Shown here piece by piece: positions 60,665 to 64,000 of a stretch of 64,000 nt of DNA. The stretch comes from an uncultured Christensenella sp. Lineage in GTDB: Bacteria; Bacillota; Clostridia; Christensenellales; Borkfalkiaceae. The stretch lies in contig CAJUET010000002.1 in NCBI GenBank assembly GCA_910585595.1, positions 136,088 through 200,087 on the forward strand, given 5' to 3'. The position numbers and the translations under genes are program-made. Each line of letters starts with the position of its first letter. Positions within the stretch are counted from its first letter, which is position 1. A model generated the notes under the pieces. It worked only from the letters and a program-made list of their open reading frames with translations, was not told the origin of the DNA and made no database searches.

Positions 60665-60746
60665 ACTGTCCGTTTCGTTATATAAATAGAGTATAGCACA
60701 AGAACCGCAATATTGCAAGTGCGCAGCGTGGCGGTTTACGGACAGT
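60665..60746. promoter_or_regulatory. inverted repeat flanking the LexA-like promoter
   Basis: ACTGTCCG (60665-60672) and CGGACAGT (60739-60746) flank about 66 bases that include the promoter region of the LexA-like gene (TATAAT about 60650-60656, minus strand). Sites could be the repressor's own operators. Confidence 0.45.
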
Positions 60747-60796
60747 GAAAAGTTTTTTATTTAATTGTAAAAATTCTATTTACTCGATTTTGAGGA

Positions 60797-61612
60797 CTAC
60801 TCCAAATCATCAAACGATATATTAGTGTACTCAAAAGTTTGCAAATCAATAAATGCTATAATTGAATTGATAACAGCTTGCATACATTCAGCACCAAACT
60901 CTCTCAAAAGACTTTTTGAATAATACGGAATCAATATTAAATCGTATATATCTATTATCTTTTGCTTATTACAGAACTCAAGGAATTGACTAACCTTTTG
61001 TTCAATGAGAATATCTTGAACTTTATACTTACGCCAAACAAGCTGCGATATTTTTTCAATACCATACTCCTTAAATTCAAAGTATATGTAACTGAATTTC
61101 CGCTTTGCCCTATTATCTTTTACATAATTACCTATCGAATATAAAGAAAGTTTATCAATGGTAGTTTCAGTCTTAATCGAACCGCCACCTATTTTTATTA
61201 GTGTTTCGACATAGCGCTTTTCATTCTTAAGTCGTCTATATTCCTTTTCAAACGTTGATTCGAGCCGATCTATGTCGGTTTGAAAAACCTCCAACCCGTT
61301 ATCAATCCTTTCCTGCGCCCTAAACCTATATTCCCTAATTTCGGTCAAATATGACTGATAGTCCAAAAATATCTGTTCAAGATCAAATTTGCTAATATAT
61401 ATTTTATCGGAGTAAATATAAGTAGAATATTTTAGGCTGACACGCCGACATACAACATATTGCTCTTTATGATTTATAAGTTGAGAATTAAAAGCACAAG
61501 AGTTTTTTTCTAATGCCGATTTACTACTTTTGGGCAAGCGATTTATCAAACTATCCCAAATTAAATTGAATTTAGCTTTTCTCTTTGCCGTTATAAATTC
61601 TTCATTCGTCAT
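60797..61612 (-). CDS. unknown protein downstream of dndE (271 residues)
   Basis: MTNEEFITAKRKAKFNLIWD start. Charged, helical, with a likely coiled segment (residues 85-140) and many Tyr/Phe. No catalytic motif seen. Starts 24 bases after dndE, same strand and AT-rich composition, so probably part of the Dnd operon. It does not resemble DptF, DptG or DptH by eye. Could be a partner or an unrelated cargo gene. Confidence 0.5.
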   Translation of the reverse strand: MTNEEFITAKRKAKFNLIWDSLINRLPKSSKSALEKNSCAFNSQLINHKEQYVVCRRVSLKYSTYIYSDKIYISKFDLEQIFLDYQSYLTEIREYRFRAQERIDNGLEVFQTDIDRLESTFEKEYRRLKNEKRYVETLIKIGGGSIKTETTIDKLSLYSIGNYVKDNRAKRKFSYIYFEFKEYGIEKISQLVWRKYKVQDILIEQKVSQFLEFCNKQKIIDIYDLILIPYYSKSLLREFGAECMQAVINSIIAFIDLQTFEYTNISFDDLE

Positions 61613-61636
61613 AAAGGATTCTCTGCTGTATTTCTA

Positions 61637-62017
61637 TTATATACTTTTGTCGAGATTGGCAAGGTGATTATAAAAGTTACTACCGGAATATTTATACTCT
61701 GCGTAAAGTAATTTTGCGCCCCTATCCAAATGAGCCTTAAGATACTTCGGAAAATACTCTTCTTCGGATAAATCAAAACCATTTTTATTTACAATAAGAG
61801 TCTTAAATAAATCGTCATACTCACCTGTAATCGTTTGACGGTTAAGCTCAAGCCCATCGGTATCAGTATTAAAACTATCCGCGTCCAACTCTGTATTGTC
61901 TCTAATTGATAGCGCTATCGCAATTTTAGCCAACGCAAACGGCTGTAAATGAATACTCGCGCTAATGTCATTGAAAACCTGCATGGTTTCTTTTGATGTT
62001 TTTAACTTAAATACCAT
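61637..62017 (-). CDS. dndE: DNA sulfur modification protein DndE
   Basis: A 126-residue member of the DndE family, which binds nicked DNA in the phosphorothioate machinery. It shows the FKLKTSKETMQVFNDISA N-terminus, the LAKIAIALSIRDN segment, the DGLELNRQTITGEYD core and KAHLDRGAKLL near the end. ATG 62017 follows the dndD stop by one base, with GAGGTG upstream. The frame open upstream overlaps dndD and is ignored. Confidence 0.82.
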   Translation of the reverse strand: MVFKLKTSKETMQVFNDISASIHLQPFALAKIAIALSIRDNTELDADSFNTDTDGLELNRQTITGEYDDLFKTLIVNKNGFDLSEEEYFPKYLKAHLDRGAKLLYAEYKYSGSNFYNHLANLDKSI

Positions 62018-62018
62018 A

Positions 62019-63950
62019 TTACACCTCAAAATACTTTGCTGGAACGACGGTAGTATTACCATAGTCATTTATTGATAGCATAAAACGATCGGATATCTTT
62101 TCATCAACAAGCGTCTTATACTCACCAACTATTTCTTCATCCGTAGAAAGAATAAACATCTGATTGGAAATTTTATTAAAGAACTCCTCCACTATCTTTT
62201 CACGATGATTAGAGTCAATTCTTGCAAAAGGCGTATCAATGAAGAACGGTATATCTTTTCTACTTGTCTTTAACAATGCCAAGTACAAAGACATAATATA
62301 CACCTGCCTTTCCCCTTGCGAGAACGGCGCAGTTATAGGCGAAGGCAATACTATAGTTTCCTTTTCGCCCAAACGCAATTTGTTGATTTCGATTAAGTAT
62401 TTTGTATCAAACATTTCCAAGAAATGAGTTTTCTCATTTGCTTGCAAATAGTTCTCAATTTGCAAAAAGGTTACGTCAATAAACTTATACGGAATCACGT
62501 TAATATTTTTATCAATAACAATTCCGTCTATAAAGTTGTCTTTATTGATAATTGACGAGAAACATTCAATAAATGCTTGCTGTAAAATTTTACCTTGTCG
62601 AGCAATCAATTCTTCTTCAAGTAATGTATATACACCTATAGCCCTCGAAGAAAGTTCCGTAATAGATTTTGATTTCAGCATCTTCTCATAAACTTCTTTT
62701 GCTTTATTAAACTCCGAATTAAGCTGCATCTTCTCGGCATCTTTTACAGTAATATCTTGAACCAACTTTTCAGTGCGCAACTTCAAGTCCAACAAATCTT
62801 TTTCGATTTTTTCTTTTTGCTCGGAGTATTCCTCATATCCATCAATCGAACTTGCGGAAAGTTGCTCTCTTAATCTCTTTGTCGTTTTTAACGAAGCAGC
62901 TAATGCCTTATTAGACTTTATAATCAGTTGTTGTTCAAAATCTATTTTCTCGTAGATTTGAGCTATCAATCTATTTATCTGGCTATTCGACAAATCGAAT
63001 AATACCTTTTGTTCTCCGCTTCCAACAAAGATGGCGCGAAGAAACTGCACAATTTCTTCGGAAGAAGATTCGGCAATTCCTTTTTCGTTAAGAAAATCCG
63101 ATAACGATTTTTGGATATTTTCTTCTTGCAACGCTTCGGAAATCGCCTTATGGCTTTTAATATCTTGCTCGTGTTCCAACCTTGCGAGAAGATCCTGCAT
63201 CTGTTTTTTTACAATTATGAACGGCAAATAATGGTTGGCGATTTCTTTCAACCATCTATTGATCTCTTCTCTCTTCGCTTCTTCCTTTGTAAGATTGGCG
63301 CTTATTTCTTTCCATTCAGACAAACTCACGCCACCAGATTTTGAATAATCTTTATGCAACGCTTGTAATTTGATCTGTAATAAATCAGTGTCGTTTTCAA
63401 GACTCTTAAGTTGCTCGTGCATATTCTCAAGTTCTTCTTCACACGAGGTTAATTTTTTCTTCGCTTCTTGATAAGCAAAATAAGCCGTATTACTTCCGTC
63501 TTTTTTCTTAAAATATCTCTCAAAGTTTTCCACCATAAGAGATAATGTATCAAGCCCATATAACTTCAAAAAAGCGTTCTTGAAATTCTTACCGCCACCA
63601 TTTCCCAAAAAGAAATCAGCGATAGATTCGCCGTCAAAGAAATAGAAATTAAACATATCCGGCGGAATAATGGATAACAAATAATTTATGAAATTGGATT
63701 GGCTTTCGTTATCAAGCAATTCATCATCTTTGTAAATTAAAAACGATTCGTTAACTCCCTTCTTCCTTTTTTCCCATTCTCTATGCAAACGGTAGGTATC
63801 AATTTGCTTTCCGTCATTAAATACTAATTCTAATTCAACGTAACCCCTCGCCGAAGCATCATACTGCAATTTCGCATTTAACAAGTTTTCGACAATAGAA
63901 TAATATTCCTTACCCGGCGCTTCAAAGCCCCAGACACGGCATCCATACAA
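62019..63950 (-). CDS. dndD: DNA sulfur modification protein DndD (5' part missing or disrupted)
   Basis: SMC/RecN-like ATPase of the DNA phosphorothioation system. Visible: the region after the P-loop helix (LYGCRVWGFEAPGKEYY), FNFYFFDGESIADFF near residue 135, long coiled coils, the ABC signature SQGERQVYIMSLYLAL and Walker B IPFFIDTPFARID. The N-terminal P-loop (about 45 residues) should lie beyond 63,960, but an in-frame stop and the fold-back at the window edge intervene. Whether the gene is broken or the assembly is wrong cannot be decided here. The TTG at 63950 is only a formal start. Confidence 0.8.
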   Translation of the reverse strand: MYGCRVWGFEAPGKEYYSIVENLLNAKLQYDASARGYVELELVFNDGKQIDTYRLHREWEKRKKGVNESFLIYKDDELLDNESQSNFINYLLSIIPPDMFNFYFFDGESIADFFLGNGGGKNFKNAFLKLYGLDTLSLMVENFERYFKKKDGSNTAYFAYQEAKKKLTSCEEELENMHEQLKSLENDTDLLQIKLQALHKDYSKSGGVSLSEWKEISANLTKEEAKREEINRWLKEIANHYLPFIIVKKQMQDLLARLEHEQDIKSHKAISEALQEENIQKSLSDFLNEKGIAESSSEEIVQFLRAIFVGSGEQKVLFDLSNSQINRLIAQIYEKIDFEQQLIIKSNKALAASLKTTKRLREQLSASSIDGYEEYSEQKEKIEKDLLDLKLRTEKLVQDITVKDAEKMQLNSEFNKAKEVYEKMLKSKSITELSSRAIGVYTLLEEELIARQGKILQQAFIECFSSIINKDNFIDGIVIDKNINVIPYKFIDVTFLQIENYLQANEKTHFLEMFDTKYLIEINKLRLGEKETIVLPSPITAPFSQGERQVYIMSLYLALLKTSRKDIPFFIDTPFARIDSNHREKIVEEFFNKISNQMFILSTDEEIVGEYKTLVDEKISDRFMLSINDYGNTTVVPAKYFEV

Positions 63951-64000
63951 ACAACATTTTTCAAATCAATAAAAACTTGTTTGTATGGATGCCGTGTCTG
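63931..64000. repeat. 24-bp perfect inverted repeat at window end (fold-back)
   Basis: 63931-63954 (CAGACACGGCATCCATACAA...) is the exact complement of 63977-64000, with a 22-base loop. The right arm runs to the very last base, so the palindrome may continue outside. It lies inside dndD coding sequence. Confidence 0.9.

Larger units (their letters stand above)
38920..64000. mobile_element. accessory genomic island (composite, right end not reached)
   Basis: From about 38.9 kb onward housekeeping genes cease. The content changes to ArdA, PcfK/PcfJ, XRE and SLOG proteins, a Zot/Rep phage module, LexA-like and other regulators, and Dnd genes. By eye the sequence is AT-richer than the core, strongest after 60.7 kb. 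No integrase, relaxase or transposase is visible, so the mechanism of acquisition and the right boundary are unknown. The left edge coincides with an inverted leader duplication. Confidence 0.7.

Overview
The window looks like a chromosome segment of an anaerobic, spore-forming Clostridia-type Firmicute, probably gut-associated. This is inferred from sigK, a reverse rubrerythrin, the PadR/DUF1700/DUF4097 cassette, BspA-type leucine-rich repeat proteins, a C_GCAxxG_C_C protein and strong Gram-positive ribosome binding sites. No rRNA gene or CRISPR array was seen.

Positions 1 to about 37,800 are ordinary core genome, mostly on the minus strand. In order: a truncated phosphohexomutase, two coupled membrane proteins, uppP, a PrsA-like lipoprotein, mfd-pth-prs (stalled-RNAP repair, peptidyl-tRNA recycling, PRPP synthesis), malic enzyme, plsY-der, a PepV-like dipeptidase, ileS, a DegV fatty-acid-binding protein, an ABC-F ATPase, a PadR-controlled envelope cassette, a DUF368 polyprenyl-phosphate transporter, sigK, aspS, a BspA-like lipoprotein behind a structured leader RNA, a RecD-like helicase, rubrerythrin, a HAD phosphatase, argS, ychF and a tRNA-Pro with anticodon AGG. 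Two genes (der and the dipeptidase) have near-perfect housekeeping promoters so close to the start codon that their mRNAs should be leaderless.

From about 38.9 kb to the window end the DNA is accessory, and by eye it is AT-richer, most clearly after 60.7 kb. The 39.2-47.3 kb part is a plus-strand train of small, translationally coupled genes with an ArdA antirestriction protein, a SLOG protein, a PcfK-like protein carrying a clamp-binding motif and a MutS domain I-like segment, and PcfJ. It resembles the leading region of a conjugative element. At 47.4-49.6 kb lies a compact XRE repressor / SLOG / membrane-protein cassette with operators bracketing one promoter.

From 49.6 to about 58.6 kb, on the minus strand, sits the most notable feature: a filamentous-phage (inovirus-like) module. 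It has an HUH rolling-circle initiator, a Zot/pI-type assembly ATPase, a 52-residue hydrophobic coat-protein candidate followed by a terminator, several single-span surface proteins including a 793-residue coiled-coil/repeat adhesin candidate, and large intergenic hairpins. Regulators follow (sigma-70 region 4-like, DeoR/WYL-type HTH, zinc ribbon, LexA-like). The window closes with an incomplete DNA phosphorothioation locus (dndD, dndE and an unknown gene). No integrase, relaxase or clear attachment site is visible, so the right boundary must lie outside. The last 70 bases form a perfect 24-bp fold-back that interrupts dndD and may be an assembly artefact.
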